Made by a program: the position numbers and the translations under genes
From: Herbidospora sakaeratensis
GTDB lineage: Bacteria > Actinomycetota > Actinomycetes > Streptosporangiales > Streptosporangiaceae
Direction: 5' to 3'
DNA: 64,000 bases
Assembly (NCBI RefSeq): GCF_001570525.1
Contig: NZ_BBXC01000007.1
Location: forward strand, 874,566-938,565
Shown here: one piece after another, positions 44,025 to 52,630 of the stretch
Layout: the number at the start of each line of letters is the position of its first letter
Position numbering within the stretch: the stretch's first letter is position 1
Notes under the pieces: generated by a model
What the model was told of the DNA's origin: nothing
Database searches by the model: none
Seen by the model: the letters and a program-made list of their open reading frames with translations, nothing else

Positions 44025-45283
44025 CAGACCCGCACCTCCGCCTTGGCGGGCGCCGCGATCACGCCGGCGGCGGTGATCCCCAGCGCGACCAGCACGTAGA
44101 GCGAGATCGCCAGAGTGGTGCCGAACCGGTCGAGCAGCGCCAGCGCGATGATCGGCGCCAGCGCCCCGCCCAGCACCCCCGCCAGCTGGTAGCCCATCGA
44201 CGCCCCGCTGTAGCGCAGCCGGGTGCTGAACAACTCGGCGATGAACGCGGCCTGCGGTCCGTACATGGCCGCATGGCAGGCCAGCGCCACCACCGTCGCG
44301 AACACGATGAGCGCGAACGACCCCGTGTCGAGCAGCGGGAAGAACACGAACGCCCACACCGCCGCGCCCGCCGCCCCCGCCAGGTAGACGGGCTTGCGGC
44401 CGACCCGGTCGGACAGCGCGCCGAACAACGGGATCAGGAACAACTGGCACGCCGACGCGATCAGCACCGCGTTCAGCCCCGTCTGCCGGTCGAGGTTCAG
44501 CGTGCCGGTGACGTAGGTGAGGATGTAGAGGGTGAACGTGTAGAACGCGACGTCGACCCCGATGCGCGCGGCGATGGCCGACAACAGGGCGCGCGGATGC
44601 GTGGTGATCACGTCGATCAGCGGCATGCGGGCCTTGGCGGGCATCTCGGCGTACAGAGGCGACTCGGCGACCCGCACCCGGATCCAGAGCCCCACCCCCA
44701 CGAGCACGCCCGACAGCAGGAACGGGATCCGCCACCCCCAGTCGAGGAACGCCTGCTCGGGCAGGGTCGCCGACAACACCCCGAGCGCCCCGGCCGCCAG
44801 CAGGTTCCCGGCCGGCACCCCGACCTGCGGCCAGCTGGCGTTGAAGCCCTTCCGGGCGGGGTCGCCGTGCTCCATCGTCATCACCACCGCGCCGCCCCAC
44901 TCGCCGCCGAGGCCGAGCCCCTGCAGGAAGCGCAACGTCACGAGCAGGACCGGCGCGGCCACGCCGATGGCGGCGTAGGTCGGCAGCAGCCCGATGAGGA
45001 ACGTCGCGACCCCCATCAGCAGGAGCGTCGCGACCAGCACCCCCCGGCGCCCGACCCGGTCGCCGAAGTGGCCGAACACGATGCCGCCCAGCGGCCGGGC
45101 GACGAAGCCGACCGCGTAGGTCGTGAGGGCGAGCAGGGTGCCGGTGAGCGGCTCGAACGTCGGGAAGAAGACCTTGCCGAAGACGAGGGTGGCGGCGGTG
45201 CCGTAGAGGAAGAAGTCGTACCACTCCAGGGACGTGCCGATCAGGCTTGCGACGATCACCCGGCGGGACTGGGAGGTTGCCAT
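44024..45283 (-). CDS. MFS transporter, metabolite:H+ symporter (MHS) family
   Basis: A 419-residue, twelve-helix carrier with both loop motifs (GDRVGRRGVL and SDRVGRKPVYL) and the SRRVIVASLIGTSLEWYDFFLYG start typical of the ShiA/ProP/KgtP group. It would import a small organic acid or osmolyte with protons; the substrate cannot be read. ATG with AAGGAG 6 bases upstream. Divergent from the GntR gene, whose operator candidate lies between them. Confidence 0.92.
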   Translation of the reverse strand: MATSQSRRVIVASLIGTSLEWYDFFLYGTAATLVFGKVFFPTFEPLTGTLLALTTYAVGFVARPLGGIVFGHFGDRVGRRGVLVATLLLMGVATFLIGLLPTYAAIGVAAPVLLVTLRFLQGLGLGGEWGGAVVMTMEHGDPARKGFNASWPQVGVPAGNLLAAGALGVLSATLPEQAFLDWGWRIPFLLSGVLVGVGLWIRVRVAESPLYAEMPAKARMPLIDVITTHPRALLSAIAARIGVDVAFYTFTLYILTYVTGTLNLDRQTGLNAVLIASACQLFLIPLFGALSDRVGRKPVYLAGAAGAAVWAFVFFPLLDTGSFALIVFATVVALACHAAMYGPQAAFIAELFSTRLRYSGASMGYQLAGVLGGALAPIIALALLDRFGTTLAISLYVLVALGITAAGVIAAPAKAEVRV

Positions 45284-45322
45284 GACGCTCCTTCGTGGGG
45301 AGGTGGGCCATTTTCAACATAA

Positions 45323-45339
45323 GAATCGTTGAACAATTC
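45323..45339. promoter_or_regulatory. Palindromic operator candidate for the GntR/FCD regulator
   Basis: The 17-bp site fits GAATnGTTnAACnATTC, symmetric at every fixed position. It sits in the 91-bp gap between the divergent MFS and GntR genes, where an FCD regulator would control its target and itself. Confidence 0.6.
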
Positions 45340-45374
45340 GACAAGGGGTTTGTTCTCATGTTTTGCTGGTTACC

Positions 45375-46046
45375 GTGCGTGAACAGACGACCGGGCCCCA
45401 TCTCCTGCGAACCAGCACCGCCGAACTCGTCGCGGGCGTGCTCCGCGACCGCATCGCCCAAGCGGTCTACGCACCCGGCGAACGCCTCTCCGAAGAGGCC
45501 ATCGGCGCCGAACTGGAGATCTCCCGCAACACCTTGCGCGAGGCGTTCCGCCTGCTCGGCCACGAGAGACTGCTCGTGCACAAGCTCAACCGGGGCGTGT
45601 TCGTCCGGGTCCTGTCGGCCTCTGACGTGAAAGACCTCTACCTGGTGCGCCGCGTCATCGAATGCGCGGCCGTGCGCAACTCGGCCGGGGGAGACGTCAC
45701 GGCCTGCCGGGAGGCGGTCGAAGACGGCGAACGGGCGGCTGCCGCCGATCAGTGGCGCGACGTGGGGACGGCGAACCTGCGCTTCCACCAGGCTCTGGTG
45801 GCGCTGCACGGGAGTTCACGGCTCGACGAGCTGATGGGGCAGCTGCTGGCCGAGCTGCGGCTCGTCTTTCACGTGATGGAGAACCCGGGGGCGTTTCACG
45901 CGCCGTTCGTGGCCCGGAACCGGGTGCTGACGGGGTTGCTGGAGGAGGGGCGCGTGGGGGAGGCGGAGCGGTACCTGTCGCGGTATCTGGATGACGCGGA
46001 GGCTTTACTGCAGGCGGCGTTCAGCTCGGGATCCCAGCCCGGCTGA
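45375..46046 (+). CDS. GntR-family regulator, FCD (FadR-type) subfamily
   Basis: About 223 residues: an N-terminal winged helix (STAELVAGVLRDRIAQAVYAPGERLSEEAIGAEL, ISRNTLREAFRLL) and an all-helical FCD ligand domain. It likely represses the divergent MFS/lipoprotein genes until an organic acid binds. The start is uncertain: GTG at 45375 fits family length, TTG at 45363 is in frame, and neither has a good ribosome site. A GC hairpin (CCCAGCCC at 46034, GGGCTGGG at 46051) overlaps its stop. Confidence 0.88.
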   Translation: MREQTTGPHLLRTSTAELVAGVLRDRIAQAVYAPGERLSEEAIGAELEISRNTLREAFRLLGHERLLVHKLNRGVFVRVLSASDVKDLYLVRRVIECAAVRNSAGGDVTACREAVEDGERAAAADQWRDVGTANLRFHQALVALHGSSRLDELMGQLLAELRLVFHVMENPGAFHAPFVARNRVLTGLLEEGRVGEAERYLSRYLDDAEALLQAAFSSGSQPG

Positions 46047-46058
46047 CCTGGGCTGGGG
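46034..46058 (+). terminator. Hairpin at the end of the GntR gene
   Basis: An 8-bp perfect stem with a 9-base loop overlaps the stop codon. No T-run follows. The rest of the gap to 46307 (about 250 bases) holds no gene or clear site. Confidence 0.45.
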
Positions 46059-46307
46059 CGGCTGTGTGATTCGGGGTCCGGATCTGATGTTCAGGACGAT
46101 CCGTTTCACGACCGGCCAGAGACCGACTTGAGCTGGGTCTGGGGCGGCGTCGCTCCGCATCACAACCGGAGTGCAACTTGAGATGGTGATCCGGCCACGC
46201 CTGCGACTCCTGGCCGAACCAACAGCCGACAGGTGGCCACCTCGACCGGCGAGGTGCTGTTCTGCTGGCGATCGTGAAGGTTGGCCTGATCGGGGAGGCC
46301 GGGTATT

Positions 46308-48017
46308 TCAGCCGAGGATCGCCATTCCCGCCGGCGGAAGGGTGACTCGCACCAGCGCGCGGCCCTCGTGGTGGACGACCGAAGGCGGGGTCGCCTCCCC
46401 GTAGAGCACCGACAGGACCGAGCCCTCCGGATGGAACGGGCGGTGGATGGTGACCAGGGCCGTCATCGGGTTGAGGGTCGGGTTGAGGGCCACCAGGACC
46501 TCGCGGTCGTGGAGGATGCGCGACCACGCCGTCAGTTCGCCCGTCGCCGGCAGCCGGAACGGGCCGCCCGTCGAGATCTCCCGCAGGTACATGCGCCCCC
46601 GCCGCAGCGCCAGCCCCACGCCGTCGGGGCGGTTGCGCACCGCCGCCAGTTCCCGGATCCTCCGGTACGCCGGATGCTCCGGATCGAAGAAGTGACACCC
46701 CTGGGTGCCGAACGCCCCGAACGTCCCGCCGAACATCGACTCGCGGATGTAACGGTCGTCGCCCCCGGCCGGTGACGCGCCGTCGAAGGCCTGCTCAGTG
46801 CCGTAGTAGACGCACGGAATGCCCAGCGTGGTGAGCTGCACGCCGACCGCGTGGGCGACCTGGGTGTCGGAGTGGGGCCCGGCGTTGCCCGCCGAGAAGC
46901 GGCGGCGTTCGCGGCCGACCATGTCGTGGTCGTCGAACATCGTCACGTGGTAGCGGCCGGTCTCCCGGTGGCCGCCGAGGATGTCGTGGCCGTGATACTG
47001 CGCGAAGAACGCCTGCGGGTCGGCGAAGCCCTTGACCAGCCCGGCGATCAGCGCCGCCGGCTGGCCGATGTCGAGCACCGCGTCGACGTTGCGGCCGAAG
47101 ACGTCGAGGTAGTCGCGCGCCATCGCCGCGCCGCCGGTCACCTCGCCGAGCAGCAGGAAGTTCTCCTTCCCGACCGACTCGGCGTATTCGCGGATCGCGC
47201 CGCAGAAGTTCCGCGACACCTCCCACGGCACGTGCTTCACCGTGTCGATCCGGAACCCGTCACAGTCGGTGAACGCGATCCAGTGCTTGTAGACGTCCAC
47301 GACCGCCGACAGGACGTCGTCGCGGGTGAGGGTCAGGTCTTTCAACGTCTGGAAGTCGCCCCGCCGGAACTCGACGTCGGGGTGGAGCGGGTCCTCCCAC
47401 GGTTCGGGGTCCCAGCGGCCGATGCTGCCGGCGCGGGTGTACCACTCGGGATTCTGGAACGGCTCCGGCCAGACGCCGTCGCCCCGGGCGGCGATGCGGG
47501 GCACGCTGGCTCCGTGGGCCGACCGCCAGCCGTGCACCGGGTAGGGCGGGGCGAACCGGTAGGGGAGCTGGGAGACGGGGGAGCCGCCGTCGTCGTAGAA
47601 CCAGTTGTCGCCGGTGTGGTTGTAGATGACGTCGAGGAGCACGTACATGCCCAGGTCGTGGGCCTTGGCGACGAGGGTGCGTAAGTCGTCGGGGCTGCCG
47701 AACCTGGGGTCGACGTCCAGGAAGTCCTGGATGCCGTAACCGTGGTAGGTCTCCAGGTCGGGACGCTGCTTCCAGACCGGGCCGAGCCACAGGGTGGTGA
47801 CGCCGAGGTCGCGCAGGTAGCTCAGCTTGCCGGTGATCCCGCTGATCGTGCCGCCCTGGAAACGCGACCCCGAGTCGGCCCAGGCGACCGGGTCGGGGGC
47901 CCGGTGGGCGTCGGTCCGGTCGTATTTCGGGCGGGTCTCCTCGCGGCCGTCGCTGAAGCGGTCGGGGAGCAGGAAGTACAGGAACTGGTCACGCCACGTA
48001 ACCGGGCTCGGATGCAT
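46308..48017 (-). CDS. Glycoside hydrolase family 13 alpha-amylase-type enzyme, cytosolic
   Basis: A 569-residue GH13 enzyme with the four conserved regions: DVIYNHTG, GFRIDTVKHV (nucleophile Asp), LLGEVTG (acid/base Glu) and FDDHD. A domain C beta-sandwich follows (residues about 480-569). There is no signal peptide, so it acts on intracellular alpha-glucans or maltodextrins. ATG with GGGAGGAA 4 bases upstream; it is 11 bases after the HxlR gene, in one operon. Confidence 0.93.
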   Translation of the reverse strand: MHPSPVTWRDQFLYFLLPDRFSDGREETRPKYDRTDAHRAPDPVAWADSGSRFQGGTISGITGKLSYLRDLGVTTLWLGPVWKQRPDLETYHGYGIQDFLDVDPRFGSPDDLRTLVAKAHDLGMYVLLDVIYNHTGDNWFYDDGGSPVSQLPYRFAPPYPVHGWRSAHGASVPRIAARGDGVWPEPFQNPEWYTRAGSIGRWDPEPWEDPLHPDVEFRRGDFQTLKDLTLTRDDVLSAVVDVYKHWIAFTDCDGFRIDTVKHVPWEVSRNFCGAIREYAESVGKENFLLLGEVTGGAAMARDYLDVFGRNVDAVLDIGQPAALIAGLVKGFADPQAFFAQYHGHDILGGHRETGRYHVTMFDDHDMVGRERRRFSAGNAGPHSDTQVAHAVGVQLTTLGIPCVYYGTEQAFDGASPAGGDDRYIRESMFGGTFGAFGTQGCHFFDPEHPAYRRIRELAAVRNRPDGVGLALRRGRMYLREISTGGPFRLPATGELTAWSRILHDREVLVALNPTLNPMTALVTIHRPFHPEGSVLSVLYGEATPPSVVHHEGRALVRVTLPPAGMAILG

Positions 48018-48028
48018 GGGTTCCTCCC

Positions 48029-48430
48029 CTACATGTCGGCCTGCCGGGCGTCGTAGGCCTCGCGGGCCCGGTCAATCGCGTCCACGTTTGTCATGGACCA
48101 GTCCAACAGCCCGCAAACCGCCGAACGCAAAGTGTGACCCAGTGGTGTCAATTCGTAATCGACGCGGGGCGGGACGACGGGATGGACGGTCCGGGTGACC
48201 AGGCCGTCGCGTTCGAGGTTGCGCAGGGTGACGGTCAGCATGCGCTGGCTGAGGCCCGGAATCTCCCGTTTGATGACGGTGAAGCGCTTGGTCTCCGTGC
48301 CGATGACGTGGATGACGTTGAGCGTCCACTTGTCGGCGACCCGGTCTAGCATCTGCCGCGCCCGGCACAGGCGTTCGTCGCGCGGTTCCCCCGGTGTGCC
48401 TGAGGCAGCTGAAAGTGCCGTCTTCTCCAT
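48029..48430 (-). CDS. HxlR-family winged-helix regulator
   Basis: A 133-residue regulator with the family core DKWTLNVIHVI, KRFTVIKREIPGLSQRMLTVTLRNLERDGLV and VDYELTPLGHTL. A conserved Cys (LCRARQML) lies N-terminal, as in redox or aldehyde sensors of this family. It is transcribed ahead of the amylase gene and divergent from the LUD gene; the inverted repeats between them are its likely site. Confidence 0.93.
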   Translation of the reverse strand: MEKTALSAASGTPGEPRDERLCRARQMLDRVADKWTLNVIHVIGTETKRFTVIKREIPGLSQRMLTVTLRNLERDGLVTRTVHPVVPPRVDYELTPLGHTLRSAVCGLLDWSMTNVDAIDRAREAYDARQADM

Positions 48431-48437
48431 GGCCCAA

Positions 48438-48475
48438 TGGTTCCGCAGAATGTGGTCAGTTACCAGACGGAACCA
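48438..48475. promoter_or_regulatory. Nested inverted repeats in the HxlR/LUD divergent promoter
   Basis: TGGTTCCG (48438-48445) pairs with CGGAACCA (48468-48475), an exact 8-bp repeat. Inside it, TGGT (48453) faces ACCA (48462). The position in the 63-bp gap suits HxlR control of both directions. Confidence 0.6.
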
Positions 48476-48493
48476 ACGTTGAGATGGGACATC

Positions 48494-49102
48494 ATGACCG
48501 AGTCCACCTTCGCCACGCCCGCCGACGAGCCCACACTCCAGCGCGCGGCCGGGGCGCTGAAGGCGAACGGCTTCGACGTCCACGTCGTGGACGACCTGGC
48601 GGCGGCCCGCGACCTCGTCCACGGCCTGCTCCCGAAGGACCAGCCGATCTTCACCGCGACCAGCGAGACCCTCCGGGTGTCGGGCCTGGCCGCCGACATC
48701 GACGAATCGGGCGACTACATGTCGGTACGCGCCTCCTCCGGCCCGCTCGACGACGTGCGCGACCGGATCAGGCTGGGCGCCACCCCCGAGGTGGTCGTGG
48801 GCAGCGTGCACGCCGTGACCGAGGACGGCCGCCTGCTCACCGCGTCGGCCAGCGGCTCACAACTCGCCCCCTACGCGTCCGGCGCCCGGACGGCCGTCTG
48901 GGTCGTCGGCTCCCAGAAGATCGTCCCCGACCTGGAGACGGGGCTGCGCCGGCTCCGCGAGCACAGTGTGGTGCTGGAGTCGCAGCGGCTACGCGCGCTC
49001 GTCGGGCAGGAGTCGTTCATCGGCCGAATCCTGATCATCGAGAACGAGTTCATGCCCGGCCGGGGCGTCGTCGTGCTGGTCCGCGAAACGGCGGGATTCT
49101 GA
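48494..49102 (+). CDS. LUD-domain protein (LutC/DUF162-like)
   Basis: A 202-residue protein of the LUD family (FTATSETLRVSGLAADIDESG; VVVGSVHAVTEDGRLLTASASGSQLAPYASGA; WVVGSQKIVPDLETGL). Relatives work in lactate oxidation (LutC) or have unknown roles. No LutA or LutB gene is nearby, so lactate use is not implied. The ATG at 48494 follows a GGGAC stretch. Divergent from HxlR, so probably its target. Confidence 0.88.
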   Translation: MTESTFATPADEPTLQRAAGALKANGFDVHVVDDLAAARDLVHGLLPKDQPIFTATSETLRVSGLAADIDESGDYMSVRASSGPLDDVRDRIRLGATPEVVVGSVHAVTEDGRLLTASASGSQLAPYASGARTAVWVVGSQKIVPDLETGLRRLREHSVVLESQRLRALVGQESFIGRILIIENEFMPGRGVVVLVRETAGF

Positions 49103-49105
49103 CGC

Positions 49106-49216
49106 TCAGACCCTCGTTGGTGCGACTGCGGCCGCCACGAGTCGACTGTCCTGATCATGACGTCGCGGGTCGATCGTCAGCACTTCGCCGACGTCGAACA
49201 GCACGGTCTCGATCAC
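49106..49216 (-). pseudogene. N-terminal remnant of a HAD-family hydrolase
   Basis: The minus strand encodes GTG-I-E-T then VLFDVGEVLTIDPR, the nucleophile motif I of subfamily IA HAD phosphatases. It stops after 36 residues, with no cap or later motifs in any frame nearby. It lies 19 bases after the metallophosphoesterase stop. Most likely a decayed or truncated gene. Confidence 0.5.
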
Positions 49217-49235
49217 ACGGGCAGACCTTGCGTGA

Positions 49236-50063
49236 TCAGAGCACGGGCAGGATCTGCCGCAGTTGCCCAGGAGCGGCCGCTCGCGGTTTCCACTCCCGCG
49301 GGTAACCCAGCGACACCTCCTCGAACCGCACCCCGTCGTACCAGGTCGTCCGCGGAATGTGCAGGTGGCCATAGACCATCGCGACCGCGCCGAACCGGAT
49401 GTGCCAGTCGGCGGTGCGGTCGGTGCCGCACCAGATGGCGAACTCCGGGTGGCGCAGCACGAACGTGGGGTCGCGGACCAGCGGATAGTGGTTGACCAGG
49501 ACGGTCGGCAGGCCGCCGGGGCGTTCGGCCAGGCGGCGTTCGGTCTCCTCGGCGCGGGCGGCGCACCACTCGTCGATGCCGTCGTAGGGGTCGGCGTGGA
49601 GGACCATCTCGTCGGTGCAGACGACGCCCTTGTCGTAGGCGAGCTGGAGCGCCGCCTCCTTGGTCGTGACGCCGGGCATGCGGTAGCTGTAGTCGTAGAG
49701 GACCATCAGAGGGGCGACCGTGACCGGGCCGTCGGGGCCCTCCCAGGTCGGGTAGGGGTCTTCGGGGGTGACGACGCCCAGGTCACGGGCCACCTTCACC
49801 AGGTGGTCGTAGCGTTCGACGCCGCGGAGCTGGACGGTCTCGGTCGGGTGGGTCCACAGGTCGTGGTTGCCGGGGGCCCAGACGACCTTGGCGAAGCGGC
49901 CGGCGAGGGTGCCCAGCACCCACTCGAAGTCGGCGACCTTCTCGGACACGTCTCCGGGCAGCAGGAGCCAGTCGCTCTCCGACCGGGGGCGGATGCGCTC
50001 GACGATCTCCCGGTTCTCGGGGTAGCCGACGTGTACGTCGCTGATCGCCAGAAGAAATGTCAT
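49236..50063 (-). CDS. Calcineurin-type metallophosphoesterase
   Basis: A 275-residue enzyme with the full metal-site set: ISDVHVG, LPGDVSE, GNHD, VNHYPL and YGHLH. It would hydrolyse a phosphomonoester or diester with two metal ions. In actinomycetes, close relatives often sit beside Sfp-type phosphopantetheinyl transferases; none is present here, so the substrate is open. The ATG at 50063 is chosen over an upstream TTG because the enzyme fold begins directly after it. Confidence 0.92.
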   Translation of the reverse strand: MTFLLAISDVHVGYPENREIVERIRPRSESDWLLLPGDVSEKVADFEWVLGTLAGRFAKVVWAPGNHDLWTHPTETVQLRGVERYDHLVKVARDLGVVTPEDPYPTWEGPDGPVTVAPLMVLYDYSYRMPGVTTKEAALQLAYDKGVVCTDEMVLHADPYDGIDEWCAARAEETERRLAERPGGLPTVLVNHYPLVRDPTFVLRHPEFAIWCGTDRTADWHIRFGAVAMVYGHLHIPRTTWYDGVRFEEVSLGYPREWKPRAAAPGQLRQILPVL

Positions 50064-50117
50064 AACGGGCAGTCTCTCCAACCTGGACGCCCAAATCCAC
50101 CTGCGAGCCGCTCGCCG

Positions 50118-51233
50118 TCATCCGGCGAGTTGTCGCCGGACCAGGTCGCTGATCGTGGTGGCGGTGGTGAAGTCGGTGCTCAGCACGTTCTTCGTCAGGG
50201 CGAAGGCCAGGCCCGTCTTCGTGTCGGCGTAGGCGGTGCTGCCGCCAGCGCCCGAGACGCCGAACGTGGCCGGGTCGGGATCGGCGAACGCGCCCGGGTG
50301 GCCGATGCCGTAGCCGAGGCCCCATCTCACGGGGTTGCCGAAGACGGCGTCGACGCCCTCGTAGGAGATCGCGGAGATCTCGCGGAGGCGTTCGGGGGAG
50401 ATCAGCCGCACGCCGTCGACCTCGGTCAGCAGCGCCGAGTAGAGGCGGGCCATCGCGCGGGCCGTCATCTTGCCCCCGGCCGGGATGTCGGCGGCCAGGA
50501 TGTCGGGCCGGTTGCCGAAGTTGGCGGTCGGCGACAGCGCCATCGGGTTGGCCTTGAACATCGGCAGGTCGGGCAGCTCGGCCGGCAGGCCCGGCGGCGG
50601 CTCGGGCGACGGGGCGTCTTCGAGCACGGCCAGCCGGTGGTGCTGGTCGGCGGGCATGCCGAAGTAGAGCTCGCCGGCCACTCCGAGCGGGCCGGCGACC
50701 TCGTCGTAGAGGACCTCGGAGATCTTTCTGCCGGTCACCCGCCGGACGATCTCGCCGACGATGTAGCCGAAGCTGTAGGCGTGGTAGCCCATCTCGGCGC
50801 CGGGCTCCCACCAGGGCTCGGCGGCGGCGATGGCCGCGCACATCCCGTCCCAGTCGCAGAGGTCTTCGGCGGTCGTGGTGAGCGGGATGCCGGGCACGCC
50901 CACGGTGTGGTTGAGGGCCATGCGGACCGTCGCCCGGGCTTTGCCGTGGGCGGCGAACTCGGGCCACACCTCGGCGATCGGCGTGTCGTAGCCGATCAGC
51001 CCGCGTTCGGCCAGCACGTGGAGCACCGTGGAGGTGGCGCCCTTGCCGACGGAGTAGTTGTAGAACGGCGTGTCGGGCGTCACCGCGCGCCCGGTGGCCG
51101 GGTCGGCCACCCCCGACACGGCGTCGACGACGGGCTCGCCGCCGAGGTAGACCGCCACCTGGACGCCGCGCTCGACGCCCTTCTCGACGAGTTCGTCGAT
51201 CGCGGCCTGGACGTCCCCCTGCAGATCGCTCAT
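50118..51233 (-). CDS. Beta-lactamase-fold serine hydrolase (class C / EstB-like esterase)
   Basis: A 371-residue cytosolic protein with the SxxK motif SVGK (Ser61, Lys64) and a tyrosine-rich YHAYSFGY where the YxN motif is expected. Glycine-rich GAGG stands near the third motif. Members act as esterases or peptidases more often than as beta-lactamases; no signal peptide argues against antibiotic resistance. No ribosome site precedes the ATG; a TATACT box ends 7 bases before it, so the message is probably leaderless. Divergent from the second SWIM gene. Confidence 0.9.
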   Translation of the reverse strand: MSDLQGDVQAAIDELVEKGVERGVQVAVYLGGEPVVDAVSGVADPATGRAVTPDTPFYNYSVGKGATSTVLHVLAERGLIGYDTPIAEVWPEFAAHGKARATVRMALNHTVGVPGIPLTTTAEDLCDWDGMCAAIAAAEPWWEPGAEMGYHAYSFGYIVGEIVRRVTGRKISEVLYDEVAGPLGVAGELYFGMPADQHHRLAVLEDAPSPEPPPGLPAELPDLPMFKANPMALSPTANFGNRPDILAADIPAGGKMTARAMARLYSALLTEVDGVRLISPERLREISAISYEGVDAVFGNPVRWGLGYGIGHPGAFADPDPATFGVSGAGGSTAYADTKTGLAFALTKNVLSTDFTTATTISDLVRRQLAG

Positions 51234-51240
51234 GTGTTCG

Positions 51241-51246
51241 AGTATA
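51241..51246 (-). promoter_or_regulatory. -10 box of a probable leaderless promoter
   Basis: TATACT on the minus strand is separated from the ATG at 51233 by 7 bases, so transcription should begin at or next to the start codon. A weak TCGACC lies 18 bases further upstream. Confidence 0.55.
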
Positions 51247-51289
51247 GCGAGTTCTTGGAATGTCGGTCGACGCCGTTAGAGTCCCGGCC

Positions 51290-52630
51290 ATGTCTGACGC
51301 GCAGATCGCGTACTCATATTCGCGAGCCTCCGAACTCGATTTCGCCGCCGGCCTCCTGGGCCTGTCCACCTCCGGCGGGTTCACCCCTTCCGGCCTGGTC
51401 GCCCGGCCCCATTTCTTCAGCGGCGTGCTGACCAACGCCGCCCCCGCCGCGGCCGCCCTGATCGGCCTGGCCGACGTCGCCAAGACCCGCTACTACGAGA
51501 TGCGCGCCGTGACGTTCATGCGCGACCCGGTGGTGACGTGCAACGGCGACCGGCTGCGGTTCGAGTCGTTCTCCGCGTGCGGCGGCGTCTACGCGCGGCT
51601 CGACGTGCTGCAGCAGGCCCTCGACGGCGACGTGGTCGAGGTCGGCACCACCAACGTCGACGTCAACGTGCCGCTGCGCAAGGCGCTGGCCCGCGTCGGC
51701 GGCACCGACCCCCTCCACCTGGCCGTGGGCGACGACGAGGTGGTCGCCACCACCCTCGACGGCGCGGTGGTGGAGAAGAAGGTGCCGCTGCCCGAGCGCT
51801 GGTTACGCGGCTTCGCCGAGGTCCAGGTGATCGCCTCCCGGTTCGACCTGCGCGCCTCGCTGGGCCGGGCCGAGGCCGTGAAGTTCGTGCGCGACCTGCC
51901 CAAGCGCGGCGTGTTGTGGGCGGTGCCCGCCGGGCGGTCGCTGCGGCTGACCGCGCGTCCCGCGCCCGGGGCGGTCTGCCTGGCCGGGCCCGAGCGGCTG
52001 GCCGTGCTCGCGCCGCTGCTGCGGTTCGCGACCGGGCTGCGCGTCTACGGCCCCGTCGTCGAGGGCACCCTGCCCATGGCGTCCGCGTGGGAACTGGAGC
52101 TGCCCGGCATGCGGTTCACGCTCACCCTGTCGCCCGAGCTGCGGCGAGGATTCTCCGGCGAGGGGGCCGTCCTCGACGACCTGAGCGGCGACACCGTCGC
52201 CGACGACGCCGACCTGGTCGGCATGCTGCTGCGGTTCGAGCCCCGCCTCGACGCCGACCTGCTCGCCGAGCAGTCGGGCCTGACCCGCGCCCGCGTCGGC
52301 GCCGCCCTCACCCGCCTGGGCACCGGCGGCCGCGTCGGCTACGACGTCGCCGAGGCCGCCCACTTCCACCGCGAGCTGCCCTACGACGCCGGCCGCGTCC
52401 TGGCCATGAACCCCCGCCTGAAGTCGGCGCTCGACCTGGTCGAGCGGGGGGCCGTGCGGTTCACCGGGCCCGGCGTGGCCCAGGTGAACGAACGCACCGT
52501 CCGGCTGACCCCCGGCTCCGCGCCCACCTGCACCTGTCCCTGGTGGATCGACTACCGAGGGTCGCGAGGGCCGTGCAAACACGTGCTGGCCGCCCAGAAG
52601 GTCGCGTCCCTGGTCGAGGTGACGGCATGA
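51290..52630 (+). CDS. Second SWIM zinc-finger protein
   Basis: A 446-residue protein with the SWIM finger near the C-terminus: CTCPWWIDYRGSRGPCKHVL. The finger position is opposite to that in the 638-residue SWIM protein at 30.9 kb, so they are different subfamilies. The N-terminal 350 residues look like a winged-helix and beta domain without known motifs. Start ATG at 51290 is likely; ATG at 51260 is in frame but overlaps the divergent promoter. It is coupled by ATGA to the next gene. Confidence 0.87.
   Translation: MSDAQIAYSYSRASELDFAAGLLGLSTSGGFTPSGLVARPHFFSGVLTNAAPAAAALIGLADVAKTRYYEMRAVTFMRDPVVTCNGDRLRFESFSACGGVYARLDVLQQALDGDVVEVGTTNVDVNVPLRKALARVGGTDPLHLAVGDDEVVATTLDGAVVEKKVPLPERWLRGFAEVQVIASRFDLRASLGRAEAVKFVRDLPKRGVLWAVPAGRSLRLTARPAPGAVCLAGPERLAVLAPLLRFATGLRVYGPVVEGTLPMASAWELELPGMRFTLTLSPELRRGFSGEGAVLDDLSGDTVADDADLVGMLLRFEPRLDADLLAEQSGLTRARVGAALTRLGTGGRVGYDVAEAAHFHRELPYDAGRVLAMNPRLKSALDLVERGAVRFTGPGVAQVNERTVRLTPGSAPTCTCPWWIDYRGSRGPCKHVLAAQKVASLVEVTA

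Noticed and set aside
43614..45809. One long minus-strand frame joining the lipoprotein with sequence across the MFS gene
   Set aside because: The MFS protein is in another frame with clear motifs; the real lipoprotein begins at 44024 with a signal peptide.
46047..46307. Small gene in the gap between GntR and amylase
   Set aside because: Short open frames there have no ribosome site, no motif and no codon bias.
50118..51233. True beta-lactamase (antibiotic resistance)
   Set aside because: No signal peptide, and the second motif departs from YxN; an esterase or peptidase role fits better.
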